Shown here piece by piece: positions 14,825 through 22,843 of a stretch of DNA of 64,000 bases (position 1 is the stretch's first letter; every line of letters begins with the position of its first letter). Source of the stretch: UBA5336 sp039818165 (GTDB lineage Bacteria; Pseudomonadota; Alphaproteobacteria; Caulobacterales; Hyphomonadaceae); the NCBI GenBank assembly GCA_039818165.1, contig JBCBUL010000015.1:1-64000 (forward strand). The letters are read 5' to 3'. The position numbers and the translations under genes were made by a program. The notes under the pieces are model-generated. The model saw only the letters and a program-made list of their open reading frames with translations. It was not told where the DNA came from and did not search any database.

Positions 14825-16546
14825 TCAGGCGCGGTAGGTGGCAGCGTGAATATCGAAATCGTCACAGAGCGCGCGCAGGAACATCTTGTTACGCTCGTCC
14901 ACAATCCGCTTGGTCCAGTCGGCATGTTCGGCGAACACTGCGGCCGTGGCGAAATAGCTGTGGGCGCCGGCCTGACAGACCAGTTTTCGTTTGGTCTTGT
15001 AGACCTTGTTGCCGAGGCTGGAATTCAGCGACGGAGGCACAAGCGCCAGATTGCCGAGCTTTTGCACGTATTCACGCTGGACGCGGGCATCGGCAGAGAA
15101 CTGGCGTTCCCAATAGCTGTTCTTGCGGGGCTTCACCGGGAGGATGTGCTCCACCGAGACGTCGTTTCGGTCGACCCTCGGCACACCCGCCTGAACGGCC
15201 ATTTCGAGGCGAACCATGAGGGATCGCAGGTACTTTGCTTTCGGATCATGTGGGCCCTGGATCACCATCCGCATGGTATCCTTGCGATCCTGGTTCAGCG
15301 AAAGCGATCTCAGGAACGCATCTGGCGTTTCCTTGAGAACACGCTGGGACAAGTCCGCAAAATGACGGCGACGGTCCGTTACGACCCCTTTGCGATCGCT
15401 GATGAGGTAATAGTACCAACACAGGCGCTCAAGCTCCGTCATCACATTTGCGAGGCGGGCAGGAGCACCTCTAAAGCGGCGCAGGGCGACTTGGGCAATG
15501 TTGCGCCATTCCTCCACGCCGCTGTCGCGGTGGTCGATGAGTTGCAGGGACAAAAGCGCCTTGTCGATCTGTTCCTTTTCGGGGCCTTCGGGCAACTCGC
15601 TGTTGCCGGTGGCAATCTCCCGAAAGATCCCAACGTTGCGCGAAAGTCTTTCCTGCAGAAACGTCCGGGCATCCGAGCGAGACTCGAATGCCGACAGAAT
15701 ATCCGCGGTCATCGACCGGTTCGATTGGCGACCATGGAGGATTTCGCGTCGCCAGGTTTGCAGGAAGTCGCGCATACCGCGCTCGCCAAGGTCTGCTTCG
15801 ACTTCGTCCCAAAGCCCGAGCAACTCGTCGCGATCTTGATCGCTTTCCCCGGCAAATTCCACGAGGGCGAAGCGCACGACATCATCTCCGCGCAGCTTGC
15901 GCCCTCGGCTGTTGACGGTCTCGAACACCCTGAAAGGGTCGCCCATGCGCGGAACTTCTATGCGTACGAATCGGGTGTCATTGAGCAGGAATGTGAGAAA
16001 CGCACGGAAGGTCTCGTCACTCAAATCGCGCAGGTGTGCATAGGCACGCAGGAAGTTTCGCTGCAGGCAGGCATGGCTGTCGCGGTCCGGCAGCGGCGCA
16101 TTGTGCAAGGAACGGGCGCTGCCCAGCGGAAAGATCTTGCGGGCGTAGAACTCCTGATCACCCCGGTGGAGGGTCAATCGAAACCGCGCTTCCGTTCCGG
16201 TCTCCGGGTCGGCTGGCTTGACGATGAACTTGCAGATTTCGTCGCGTGCCCGGCTGTTGTCGGTCAGTTCTCGCGCGGCCAGCAAGATCAGGGACATGGA
16301 GGTGAGGCGCTGCTGGCCATCGACCACTTCCAGCCATTCGTCTGCATTGCGATACAGAATGACCGAGCCCATGAAATAGGGCGACGGTTCGGCGCCCTGA
16401 CCGCCAGAATTCAGCGCGCCGAACAGGTCCGTCATCAACTGTTCGAATTCCGAAACTTGCCATTCATAGCGCCGCTGGTAGCGGGCCATGACAAGAACTT
16501 CTGGCTCATGAAGCAGCGTACCGAGGCTCGCTTCCCGGATGTCCAT
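14825..16546 (-). CDS. GmrSD-like protein (DUF262 + DUF1524), candidate type IV restriction enzyme
   Basis: 573 residues from the ATG at 16546 (GGGGA 6 nt upstream); a TTG at 16558 is the alternative. The N-terminal DUF262 domain shows YQRRYEW (23-29) and the ParB-like nucleotide-binding signature DGQQRL (76-81). A helical middle part has VFETVNSRGRKL. The C-terminal DUF1524 domain has the HNH-like core EHILP (466-470, H467), LGNLALVPPSLNSSLGNK (about 497-514) and a Lys-rich end. In the GmrSD family these two halves act together as an NTP-dependent endonuclease on modified DNA. Substrate and anti-phage role are inferred. No methylase or other defence gene adjoins, and I see no integrase. Confidence 0.88.
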   Translation of the reverse strand: MDIREASLGTLLHEPEVLVMARYQRRYEWQVSEFEQLMTDLFGALNSGGQGAEPSPYFMGSVILYRNADEWLEVVDGQQRLTSMSLILLAARELTDNSRARDEICKFIVKPADPETGTEARFRLTLHRGDQEFYARKIFPLGSARSLHNAPLPDRDSHACLQRNFLRAYAHLRDLSDETFRAFLTFLLNDTRFVRIEVPRMGDPFRVFETVNSRGRKLRGDDVVRFALVEFAGESDQDRDELLGLWDEVEADLGERGMRDFLQTWRREILHGRQSNRSMTADILSAFESRSDARTFLQERLSRNVGIFREIATGNSELPEGPEKEQIDKALLSLQLIDHRDSGVEEWRNIAQVALRRFRGAPARLANVMTELERLCWYYYLISDRKGVVTDRRRHFADLSQRVLKETPDAFLRSLSLNQDRKDTMRMVIQGPHDPKAKYLRSLMVRLEMAVQAGVPRVDRNDVSVEHILPVKPRKNSYWERQFSADARVQREYVQKLGNLALVPPSLNSSLGNKVYKTKRKLVCQAGAHSYFATAAVFAEHADWTKRIVDERNKMFLRALCDDFDIHAATYRA

Positions 16547-16575
16547 ACATGTCCCCAATTCAAGACGCGCGCGAT

Positions 16576-16602
16576 GGTTAGAGGCGCGGCGAAGAGGGTC
16601 AA
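16576..16602 (-). promoter_or_regulatory. Putative promoter of the GmrSD-like gene
   Basis: On the minus strand TTGACC (16597-16602) is followed by TCTAACC (16576-16582), a rough fit to the Caulobacter-type housekeeping consensus, about 30 nt before the ATG. Confidence 0.35.
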
Positions 16603-16632
16603 GTGAGTTCGCGTGACAGTTGCTTTTTGTCG

Positions 16633-17460
16633 TCAGTCCGCGTCGTCGAGGGCCTTTTTGAAGGCTTTGGCCTTGCGAAGGCGCATCCGCAATTCCGGCA
16701 TCAGCGCTTCATTCGATGCCAGGATCGATCCGGTGCGCAGCACGTCGCCGCCGTCGATTTCCTCGGCCAGTCCGCCAGCCTCGCGCACCAGTACGATTCC
16801 GGCTGCGATGTCCCAGGGTTTCAGGCCCCGCTCCCAGAAGCCGTCAAACCGGCCAGCGGCGACATAGGCCAGATCCAGAGCGGCGGAGCCATATCTGCGG
16901 AGCCCAGCGCAAACGGGCGTCAGGGCCGCCATCTCGCCCCAGAAGGTCTCGTGCACCGCTTCGCTCTGGCCCAGCCAGGGTGTTCCAGTCGCAATCACCG
17001 CCTCACCCATCTTGCGGCGCGCTGCCACAACGAGCTTGCGCTGCTCCAGCCAACAGCCGCGTCCGGTCTCGGCCCAAAAGATCTCATTCTTCGCGACGTC
17101 ATAAACAACACCGGCAAACAGTTTTCCTTCCCGCAGCAAGCCAATGGACACTGCAAAGTGCGGTTGGCCATGGAGAAAGTTCAGCGTGCCGTCGAGGGGA
17201 TCGATGATGAAGGTGTTGGACTTGTCGGTACCTTCCACCACGCCGGACTCTTCCATGATGAAGCCGTAGCCGGGCCGCGCCTTGGAAAGCGCTTCATAAA
17301 TGATCTTCTCGGCTTTGTGGTCGGCGTTGGAAACGAAATCCGCAGGCCCTTTCTTCGAAACCTGCAGGTGCTCAACTTCACCAAAATCACGCGCAAGGGC
17401 GCGGCCCGCATCGCGTGCGGCCTGGATCATCACATTACCGACGGCAGAAGGTTTGGACAT
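16633..17460 (-). CDS. suhB: Inositol monophosphatase family protein
   Basis: 275 residues of the IMPase fold. Metal ligands are in E70-E71 (FIMEESG) and D87-P-L-D90-G-T, and the late PWDIAAG motif carries the third Asp. The usual IMPase length is respected. Likely reaction: hydrolysis of inositol-1-phosphate, or a regulatory SuhB role in rRNA transcription antitermination; neither can be chosen from sequence. It sits 10 nt downstream of efp on the same strand, an arrangement common in Alphaproteobacteria, so the pair is probably one operon driven from the efp promoter. Confidence 0.87.
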   Translation of the reverse strand: MSKPSAVGNVMIQAARDAGRALARDFGEVEHLQVSKKGPADFVSNADHKAEKIIYEALSKARPGYGFIMEESGVVEGTDKSNTFIIDPLDGTLNFLHGQPHFAVSIGLLREGKLFAGVVYDVAKNEIFWAETGRGCWLEQRKLVVAARRKMGEAVIATGTPWLGQSEAVHETFWGEMAALTPVCAGLRRYGSAALDLAYVAAGRFDGFWERGLKPWDIAAGIVLVREAGGLAEEIDGGDVLRTGSILASNEALMPELRMRLRKAKAFKKALDDAD

Positions 17461-17470
17461 TCAGCGCGCC

Positions 17471-18037
17471 TCAGTCCGAGCGACGGAGATATGTGCTGTC
17501 GGCCGTTTGCACGACGATCTTTTCGCCCTGGCCCACGAAGGGAGGCACCATCACGCGAATGCCGTTATCACAGGTTGCCGGCTTGAAGCTATTCGCGGCG
17601 GTCTGGCCTTTCACGACAGGCTCGGTCTCCACGATTTCCAGCACCACTTGCTCAGGCAGTGCAACGCCGATCGGCGTCGTCTCGTAGAATTCGATTTCCA
17701 CGACCATTCCATCCTGGAGGTAAGCGCCCTGGTCGCCCAGAAAGTCATGTTGCAGCTCGATCTGGTCGAACGTCTCCTGGTCCATGAAGGTGTAGGCTTC
17801 GCCTGTATCAAAGAGGAACTGGAATTCCTTTTGCTCGAGGCGGACTTTCTCAACCGTCTCGTTGGCGCGGAAACGCTCATTGAGCTTTGAGCCGTTCATC
17901 AGGTTGCGCAGCTCGACCTGGTTGAATGCGCCGCCCTTGCCGGGTTTCACCGCATTGGTCTTCATCGCGCGCCAGACTGAGCCTTGATGCTCGATCACCG
18001 TGCCGGGTTTAATTTCGTTGCCGTTGATCTTGGCCAT
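17471..18037 (-). CDS. efp: Translation elongation factor P
   Basis: 188 residues, the normal EF-P length. Domain I carries the loop VKPGKGGAF with K34 at the tip, the residue that receives beta-lysine in bacteria with EpmA/B. Domains II and III (OB folds) are complete, ending in the typical VQTADSTYLRR. EF-P binds stalled ribosomes between the P and E sites and speeds peptide bonds at polyproline. No epmA or epmB lies in the window. A promoter with a good match to the housekeeping consensus lies just upstream (18069-18097). Confidence 0.97.
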   Translation of the reverse strand: MAKINGNEIKPGTVIEHQGSVWRAMKTNAVKPGKGGAFNQVELRNLMNGSKLNERFRANETVEKVRLEQKEFQFLFDTGEAYTFMDQETFDQIELQHDFLGDQGAYLQDGMVVEIEFYETTPIGVALPEQVVLEIVETEPVVKGQTAANSFKPATCDNGIRVMVPPFVGQGEKIVVQTADSTYLRRSD

Positions 18038-18068
18038 GGAGGGGTCTCGTTTTCAATTCCGTGTGCGG

Positions 18069-18097
18069 GGCCTAGCGGGGGGGCGCATAAGGGTCAA
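18069..18097 (-). promoter_or_regulatory. Putative housekeeping promoter of efp
   Basis: TTGACCC (18091-18097), 14 nt, GCTAGGCC (18069-18076) on the minus strand closely follows TTGACGS-N10-14-GCTANAWC of Caulobacter-like bacteria. It would start transcription about 25 nt before the efp ATG. Confidence 0.55.
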
Positions 18098-18180
18098 GCA
18101 GTGCAGGCGGTCCGCCCGGATTTGCCCATGGGACCTGTCAGCGTGTAGGACGCTGGTGAGTTCTGTTTTTGGAGGGCGCT

Positions 18181-18531
18181 ATGGGCCCGAATTGGATCGA
18201 GAAATTCCTGAGCTTTGACGAGCTCATCGGCGCGAGCCTGACCCGCATTACCTATTTTGTGGGACTGATCATCATCATCGGCTGGGCTGTCCTGCGAATG
18301 ATTGGTGCGCTCGGCTATCTCTTTGCCGACTTTTTCTATGCGGTAGGAACGCTCATCGCGGCGCCGCTGCAGGCGGTGTTTGCCATCCTGATCTGGCGTC
18401 TTGTTGCCGAGGTCGCGTTTATCTTCTTTCGCGACCATGGCGACGTGCCCGCAACAGAGCCTGACGCCGAAAAGCCCTACACAGAGGGCTTCACTATAGA
18501 TGCTGATGAAACCGAGGCCGCTGGCAACTAG
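18181..18531 (+). CDS. DUF4282 family small membrane protein
   Basis: 116 residues. Starts FLSFDELIGASLTRITYFVGLIIIIGW, typical of DUF4282 (an FDxxI opening followed by two membrane helices), and the second helix is in LFADFFYAVGTLIAAPLQAVFAILIWRLVAEV. A short acidic cytoplasmic tail ends the protein. Function of the family is unknown. The ATG at 18181 is chosen because GGAGGG at 18170-18175 is well spaced from it; an in-frame TTG at 18169 overlaps that site. The 3' end overlaps convergent thiE by 4 nt. It is divergent from efp. Confidence 0.82.
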   Translation: MGPNWIEKFLSFDELIGASLTRITYFVGLIIIIGWAVLRMIGALGYLFADFFYAVGTLIAAPLQAVFAILIWRLVAEVAFIFFRDHGDVPATEPDAEKPYTEGFTIDADETEAAGN

Positions 18532-19211
18532 GTCGCTTCGCTGCGCCAGGATTGGTGGAACTGGTCAAAGAGCGCATTGAAGGAGCCCACCGCCGCGCCA
18601 GGACCGTCAGCATGGCCCCAAACACCGCTGCTCACGGCCAGGAAATCGGCCCCAGCGCGCACGAGCGGCGCTGCATTCGCAGGGGTGACTCCGCCGATTG
18701 CGACGCACGGCAGGGTCATGGCTTCCTGCCAGAATTGCAGCACTTTCACATCGGCCGGTGTGGCACTGTCCTTCGTCGTCGTCGGATAGAACGCGCCAAA
18801 GGCCACATAGTCGGCCCCCGCTTCGCCTGCCTCCATGGCAATATGGCGAGAGGATTTGCACGTGGCGCCTACGATCGCATCAGCTCCCAGACGCGCGCGG
18901 GCATCGCTGATGCTGCCATCTTCTGCGCCTAGGTGAACGCCGTCGGCGCCGAGGGTGAGCGCCAGGTCGATGCTGTCATTGATAATGACTGTAGTGTCCC
19001 TGGACTGAATCTCCTCCATCACCGCTTCAGCCAGGCGGGTTGTCGCTGCTTCATCAATCCGGTCGCCAGCCTTCAGACGTAACTGCACACAGGCGACATC
19101 TCCGGCATCAAGCGCGCAGAACAGGCTTGTCTTGAAGGCAGCCACATCTTCGATGACGGGTGGTGTGATCAGGTAAAGGCGCGGGCGTTCGCGAATGGGC
19201 TCATCTGTCAT
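18528..19211 (-). CDS. thiE: Thiamine-phosphate synthase
   Basis: 227 residues, a TIM-barrel ThiE. Motifs include RLYLITPP, VQLRLK, TVIINDSIDLALTLGADGVHLG and the phosphate-binding CVAIGGVTPANAAPLVRAGADFLAVSSGVW. It condenses HMP-pyrophosphate with the thiazole phosphate to form thiamine phosphate. The more usual diphosphate-loop GATCKSS is present near residue 115. No other thi genes are nearby; it follows the DUF1272 gene by 9 nt and is probably cotranscribed with it. No TPP riboswitch is visible upstream. Confidence 0.88.
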   Translation of the reverse strand: MTDEPIRERPRLYLITPPVIEDVAAFKTSLFCALDAGDVACVQLRLKAGDRIDEAATTRLAEAVMEEIQSRDTTVIINDSIDLALTLGADGVHLGAEDGSISDARARLGADAIVGATCKSSRHIAMEAGEAGADYVAFGAFYPTTTKDSATPADVKVLQFWQEAMTLPCVAIGGVTPANAAPLVRAGADFLAVSSGVWGHADGPGAAVGSFNALFDQFHQSWRSEAT

Positions 19212-19220
19212 GGAATGGGC

Positions 19221-19460
19221 TTAAACGCAGCCTTCCGCCTTCACAATGCGCTTGGTGGAGGCAGGGTGCCTTGCCAGCGCAGCGCCAGTGCGGGTGGGAC
19301 GCGGTGTGAACCCGCCACCGCAATTCGGGCAGACACCCTTCAGGACATCTTCCGCGCAGGGCTCGCAAAACGTGCATTCAAAAGAACAGATCACAGCGCC
19401 GGGCTGATCCGCCGGGAGGTCTGTGTCGCAGCATTCGCAGGAGGGGCGCATTTCAAGCAT
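19221..19460 (-). CDS. DUF1272 domain protein (Cys-rich)
   Basis: 79 residues opening MLEMRPSCECCDTDLP and continuing with FECTFCEPCAE and CPNCGGG. Four Cys pairs suggest one or two zinc sites of treble-clef or RING-like type. DUF1272 has no assigned function. The last ~25 residues are basic and outside the domain. Upstream of thiE by 9 nt on the same strand. Confidence 0.85.
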   Translation of the reverse strand: MLEMRPSCECCDTDLPADQPGAVICSFECTFCEPCAEDVLKGVCPNCGGGFTPRPTRTGAALARHPASTKRIVKAEGCV

Positions 19461-19476
19461 GGAGACAGGATAAACG

Positions 19477-19506
19477 AAAAAGGGCGACCGAAACAGGCCG
19501 CCCTTT
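19477..19506 (-). terminator. Intrinsic terminator after fructose-bisphosphate aldolase gene
   Basis: Stem 19479-19486/19499-19506 (AAAGGGCG/CGCCCTTT) with further partial pairing inside, followed on the minus strand by five T. It separates the glycolytic cluster from DUF1272-thiE. Confidence 0.8.
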
Positions 19507-19529
19507 CAAACTGCCAAATCGGGATTGCC

Positions 19530-20423
19530 TTAACCCGCGCAGGACGCGTCGCAGATCGTTGAGATTGTGGCGCCGAGCGTGGTGTTGAATTCCCCGTCCG
19601 ACTGGCCGGCGGAAAGGCCTTCAGTCAAAGCGCGGGAGAAGCTGGCAATCATGCCGGTGTTCCGGGCCAGGCGTTCGCAGGCCTCTTCACGTGAATACCC
19701 GCCCGACAGCGCCACAACGCGCATGCAGCGCGGGTGGTCGATCAGCGGTTTGTAGTGGTTCGCTGTTTCTGGAAGCGTCAGCTTCAGCATGACTTGCTGA
19801 TCCGCCGGTACCGCATCGAGATGCTTTGCGATCTCGTCGCGCAGCATGGCTTCCGCTTCGGCCTTGTCGGGCGCCTTGATGTTCACTTCGGGCTCAATGA
19901 TCGGTACGAGGCCGTGGCCGAGAATCTGGTGGCCGACTTCGAACTGTTGGGCGACAACCGCGGCGATGCCATCGGCATTGGCGGAATTGATGTTGGAGCG
20001 CATCTTGGTGCCGAAAATGCCCTTTTCGACCGCACGGGCGCACAGGGCGTCCAACTCGGGCATCGGCTTCATGATCTGGACGCCGTTATCTTCGTCGGCC
20101 AGGCCCTTATCGACCTTCAGGAACGGAACCACGCCGCGCGAATTCCAGAGGAACTCTGCTGTTGGCGTGCCATCGATTTCCCCGTCCATGGTCCGCTCAA
20201 ACAGGATCGCACCAATCACTTTTTCGCCCGTGAAGGCGGGTGCTTTGACGATGCGTGCACGCATGTCGTGGATCAGGCCGAACATTTCTTCGTCGTTCGA
20301 ATAGGCATCTTCGCCGACGCCATAGGCGCGCAGCGCTTTCGGCGTTGAACCGCCTGATTGATCGAGCGCGGCGATAAAGCCAGCCCCACTGGCAATCTTC
20401 GCGGTCATGTCTGTGTGGGCCAT
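19530..20423 (-). CDS. fda: Class I fructose-bisphosphate aldolase
   Basis: 297 residues, Schiff-base type. Landmarks are ALDQSGGSTPKAL near the N-terminus, K140 (FGTKMRSNI), PIIEPEV with E178, and the Schiff-base lysine K214 in VMLKLTLPE. SGGYSREEACERL forms the phosphate-binding end. Reversible cleavage of fructose-1,6-bisphosphate into DHAP and glyceraldehyde-3-P links it to the gap and pgk genes just upstream. This short class I form replaces the metal-dependent class II enzyme in several Alphaproteobacteria. It lies 34 nt downstream of pgk; a terminator follows. Confidence 0.93.
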   Translation of the reverse strand: MAHTDMTAKIASGAGFIAALDQSGGSTPKALRAYGVGEDAYSNDEEMFGLIHDMRARIVKAPAFTGEKVIGAILFERTMDGEIDGTPTAEFLWNSRGVVPFLKVDKGLADEDNGVQIMKPMPELDALCARAVEKGIFGTKMRSNINSANADGIAAVVAQQFEVGHQILGHGLVPIIEPEVNIKAPDKAEAEAMLRDEIAKHLDAVPADQQVMLKLTLPETANHYKPLIDHPRCMRVVALSGGYSREEACERLARNTGMIASFSRALTEGLSAGQSDGEFNTTLGATISTICDASCAG

Positions 20424-20457
20424 GTCTTCCTCCTAGGTCCCAAATCTACTGAGCTTG

Positions 20458-21624
20458 TTATTTCAGCGCTTCGACGCCTGGCAGCGCCTTGCCCTCCATC
20501 CATTCAAGAAACGCACCGCCAGCAGTTGAGACGAACGTGAAGTCTTCTGCGGCTCCGGCATGGTTGAGCGCAGCAACCGTGTCTCCGCCCCCGGCCACGG
20601 CGATCAGCTTGCCTTCCTTGGCGCGTTGCCCGGCGGCTTTCGCAGCGGCAACGGTTGCGGCATCGAACGGTTCGATCTCAAAGGCGCCGAGCGGGCCGTT
20701 CCAGACCAGCGTTTTCGCCGTGTCCATCGCCAGCGCCAGGATCGCAACGGTTTGCGGTCCCGCATCCAGGATCATTTCATTGTCGGCCACCTCGTCGAGG
20801 CCGCAGATCCGGCTAGGTGCGTTTGCTGCGAATTCTTTTGCGACCACGACGTCCTTCGGCAGGATGATGTCGCACCCTGCTGCCTTGGCGTTGGCTTCGA
20901 TCTCTTTGGCGGTGTCAGCGAGGTCGTGTTCGCAGAGGGACGCGCCAACGCTGTGGCCCCGCGCTGCTAGGAATGTATTTGCCATTCCGCCGCCGATCGC
21001 GAGCGCGTCCACCTTGCTGACGAGGTTTTTCAGCAGATCGATCTTGGAGGACACTTTTGCGCCGCCCACGACGGCGAGGACCGGGCGCTCGGGTGCGCCC
21101 AGCGCGGCATCAAGAGCTTCCAGTTCTGCCTGCATGGAGCGACCCGCTGCCGATGGCAGAAGCCTTGCCACACCTTCGGTAGAAGCATGGGCCCGGTGCG
21201 CGGCAGAAAAGGCGTCGTTGACGAACACGTCGCCGCAAGAGGCGAGGAACTGCGCCATCTGTGGGTCATTGGCCTCTTCCATCGGCGTGAACCGCGTGTT
21301 TTCGACCAGCACCGTCTCTCCGGGCTCAGGCGTGCGCGGGCGCTCGCTGAATGTCACGGGCGACCCGAGAAGATCGGCCATGGGGGCTGCCAGCGGCGCC
21401 AGGGACATTTCCGGCACCTGCTTTCCTTTGGGTCGGCCAAAGTGCGCCAACAGGATTGGCAGACCCCCCTTGGCCAGCACATCCTTGATTGTAGGCACGG
21501 CGGCGCGCATCCGCGTGTCGTCGGTGACTTTGCCGTCTGCCATGGGAACGTTGATATCTACGCGGATGAGGACGCGCTTGCCCGACAGGTCGCCGAGGTC
21601 GTCCAGGGTCTTGAAGCTGCTCAT
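20458..21624 (-). CDS. pgk: Phosphoglycerate kinase
   Basis: 388 residues from the ATG at 21624; an in-frame TTG at 21642 is rejected. Standard motifs: VLIRVDINVPM (substrate Asp/Asn), LLAHFGRPKG, VENTRF, the hinge VVGGAKVSSKIDLL, and the nucleotide-site WNGPLGAFE and VAGGGDTVAAL. Catalyses 1,3-bisphosphoglycerate + ADP to 3-phosphoglycerate + ATP. A terminator-like hairpin (21645-21671) stands between gap and pgk, so part of pgk expression depends on read-through or on a promoter inside gap. The ribosome binding site is weak. Confidence 0.97.
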   Translation of the reverse strand: MSSFKTLDDLGDLSGKRVLIRVDINVPMADGKVTDDTRMRAAVPTIKDVLAKGGLPILLAHFGRPKGKQVPEMSLAPLAAPMADLLGSPVTFSERPRTPEPGETVLVENTRFTPMEEANDPQMAQFLASCGDVFVNDAFSAAHRAHASTEGVARLLPSAAGRSMQAELEALDAALGAPERPVLAVVGGAKVSSKIDLLKNLVSKVDALAIGGGMANTFLAARGHSVGASLCEHDLADTAKEIEANAKAAGCDIILPKDVVVAKEFAANAPSRICGLDEVADNEMILDAGPQTVAILALAMDTAKTLVWNGPLGAFEIEPFDAATVAAAKAAGQRAKEGKLIAVAGGGDTVAALNHAGAAEDFTFVSTAGGAFLEWMEGKALPGVEALK

Positions 21625-21644
21625 GGAAGTGCCTGCTGACAAAG

Positions 21645-21671
21645 AAAAACGGGCCCCGTTTCCGGAGCCCG
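21645..21671 (-). terminator. Terminator-like hairpin between gap and pgk
   Basis: On the minus strand an 8-bp stem (21650-21657/21664-21671, one G-U pair) is followed by five T. It begins 8 nt after the gap stop and ends 20 nt before the pgk start, so it may act as an attenuator that lowers pgk-fba relative to gap, or as an mRNA end stabiliser. Confidence 0.65.
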
Positions 21672-21678
21672 CCAGGGA

Positions 21679-22686
21679 TTAGATGAGGCCGCCCATGTGA
21701 ACGGCGGTGTCGGACATGCGGGTCGCAAAGCCCCACTCATTGTCATACCAGGCCAGAACGCGGACCAGGGTCTTGTCGGTGACGTTTGTGCCGGCCGATG
21801 CCACGGTTGAGCTGGCAGGGTTGTGGTTGAAATCGGCCGAGACGAGCGGTGCTTCGGAGTAGCCAAGGATGCCCTGCATGGCGCCTTCGGAAGCAGCCTT
21901 CAATGCGGCATTGATCTCTTCCACATCGGTCTCGCGCCCGGCGTCGAACACAAGGTCGACCATGGACACGTTGGGCGTGGGAACGCGTACTGCGGAGCCG
22001 TTCAGCTTGCCTGCGAGTTCTGGCAGGACCAGACCCACAGCCTTTGCGGCGCCGGTGGACGTTGGAATCATGGAGTTCGCCGCGGCGCGTGCGCGATAGA
22101 GGTCCTTGTGCATGCGGTCGAGTGTTGGCTGGTCGCCGGTATAGGCGTGCACCGTCGTCATGTAGCCGCGCTCGATGCCGACAAGTTCGTTCAGGACTTT
22201 CGCAACGGGGCTGAGGCAGTTTGTCGTGCACGACGCATTCGAGACCACCGTGTCGTCTGCCGTGAGGGTCGAGTGGTTCACGCCATAAACGATGGTCTTG
22301 TCAGCGCCGGACGCTGGAGCGGAGACGAGGACGCGCTTGGCACCGGCATCAAGGTGGGCGCTTGCCGCGTCCTTGGCCGTGAAGATGCCCGTGCACTCCA
22401 TCGCGATATCGACGCCCATCTCGCCATGGGGCAATTCTTTGGGATCGCGAACCGAGGTGCATTTGAAAGTACGATCGCCAACTATGATCGTGTCGCCGTC
22501 AACTGTCACATCCTGGGGCAGGCGACCGTGAACGCTGTCATATTGGAGCAGGTGGGCGTTGGTTTCGATGGGGCCAAGATCGTTGATCGAAACGACTTCA
22601 ATGTCCTTGCGGTCATGCTCGATGATGGAGCGGAGAACGAGGCGGCCGATACGGCCAAACCCATTGATTGCAACACGAACGGCCAT
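21679..22686 (-). CDS. gap: Glyceraldehyde-3-phosphate dehydrogenase, type I
   Basis: 335 residues. Rossmann motif INGFGRIGRLVLRS, D36 after SIN favouring NAD, the catalytic C153 in SNASCTTNCLSP with its His partner downstream, and the S-loop region from MTTVHAYTGDQPTLD. Converts glyceraldehyde-3-P to 1,3-bisphosphoglycerate. It lies between tkt and pgk on the same strand. The 157-nt spacer upstream contains a -10-like element directly followed by a 15-nt palindrome (see 22714-22758), suggesting its own regulated promoter. Confidence 0.97.
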   Translation of the reverse strand: MAVRVAINGFGRIGRLVLRSIIEHDRKDIEVVSINDLGPIETNAHLLQYDSVHGRLPQDVTVDGDTIIVGDRTFKCTSVRDPKELPHGEMGVDIAMECTGIFTAKDAASAHLDAGAKRVLVSAPASGADKTIVYGVNHSTLTADDTVVSNASCTTNCLSPVAKVLNELVGIERGYMTTVHAYTGDQPTLDRMHKDLYRARAAANSMIPTSTGAAKAVGLVLPELAGKLNGSAVRVPTPNVSMVDLVFDAGRETDVEEINAALKAASEGAMQGILGYSEAPLVSADFNHNPASSTVASAGTNVTDKTLVRVLAWYDNEWGFATRMSDTAVHMGGLI

Positions 22687-22713
22687 TGAATTCCCTCTCT
22701 CAGCTTGCGTCTT

Positions 22714-22758
22714 TGCAAATCTTTTGCAGCGTGTAGACCCGGTTGGCGCTTACGTCCA
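22714..22758 (-). promoter_or_regulatory. Putative gap promoter with overlapping operator
   Basis: On the minus strand TGGACGT (22752-22758), 14 nt, TCTACAC (22731-22737) resembles the housekeeping promoter. Immediately downstream is the palindrome TGCAAA-TCT-TTTGCA (22714-22728), covering the expected start site. That is where a repressor would bind; the regulator is not identified. Confidence 0.4.
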
Positions 22759-22843
22759 CCCGAAGTCCAACGCCATGATGGCGCAGGCGCACGTGCAAGT
22801 TTCGCGCCCCGAAGTCCCGGCGCGATGGTATTGCTTGCGGGGC

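Noticed and set aside
14846..16606. 586-codon plus-strand open frame
   Set aside because: It is antisense to the GmrSD-like gene, whose DUF262 and DUF1524 motifs are unmistakable. The plus frame shows no domain or ribosome site.
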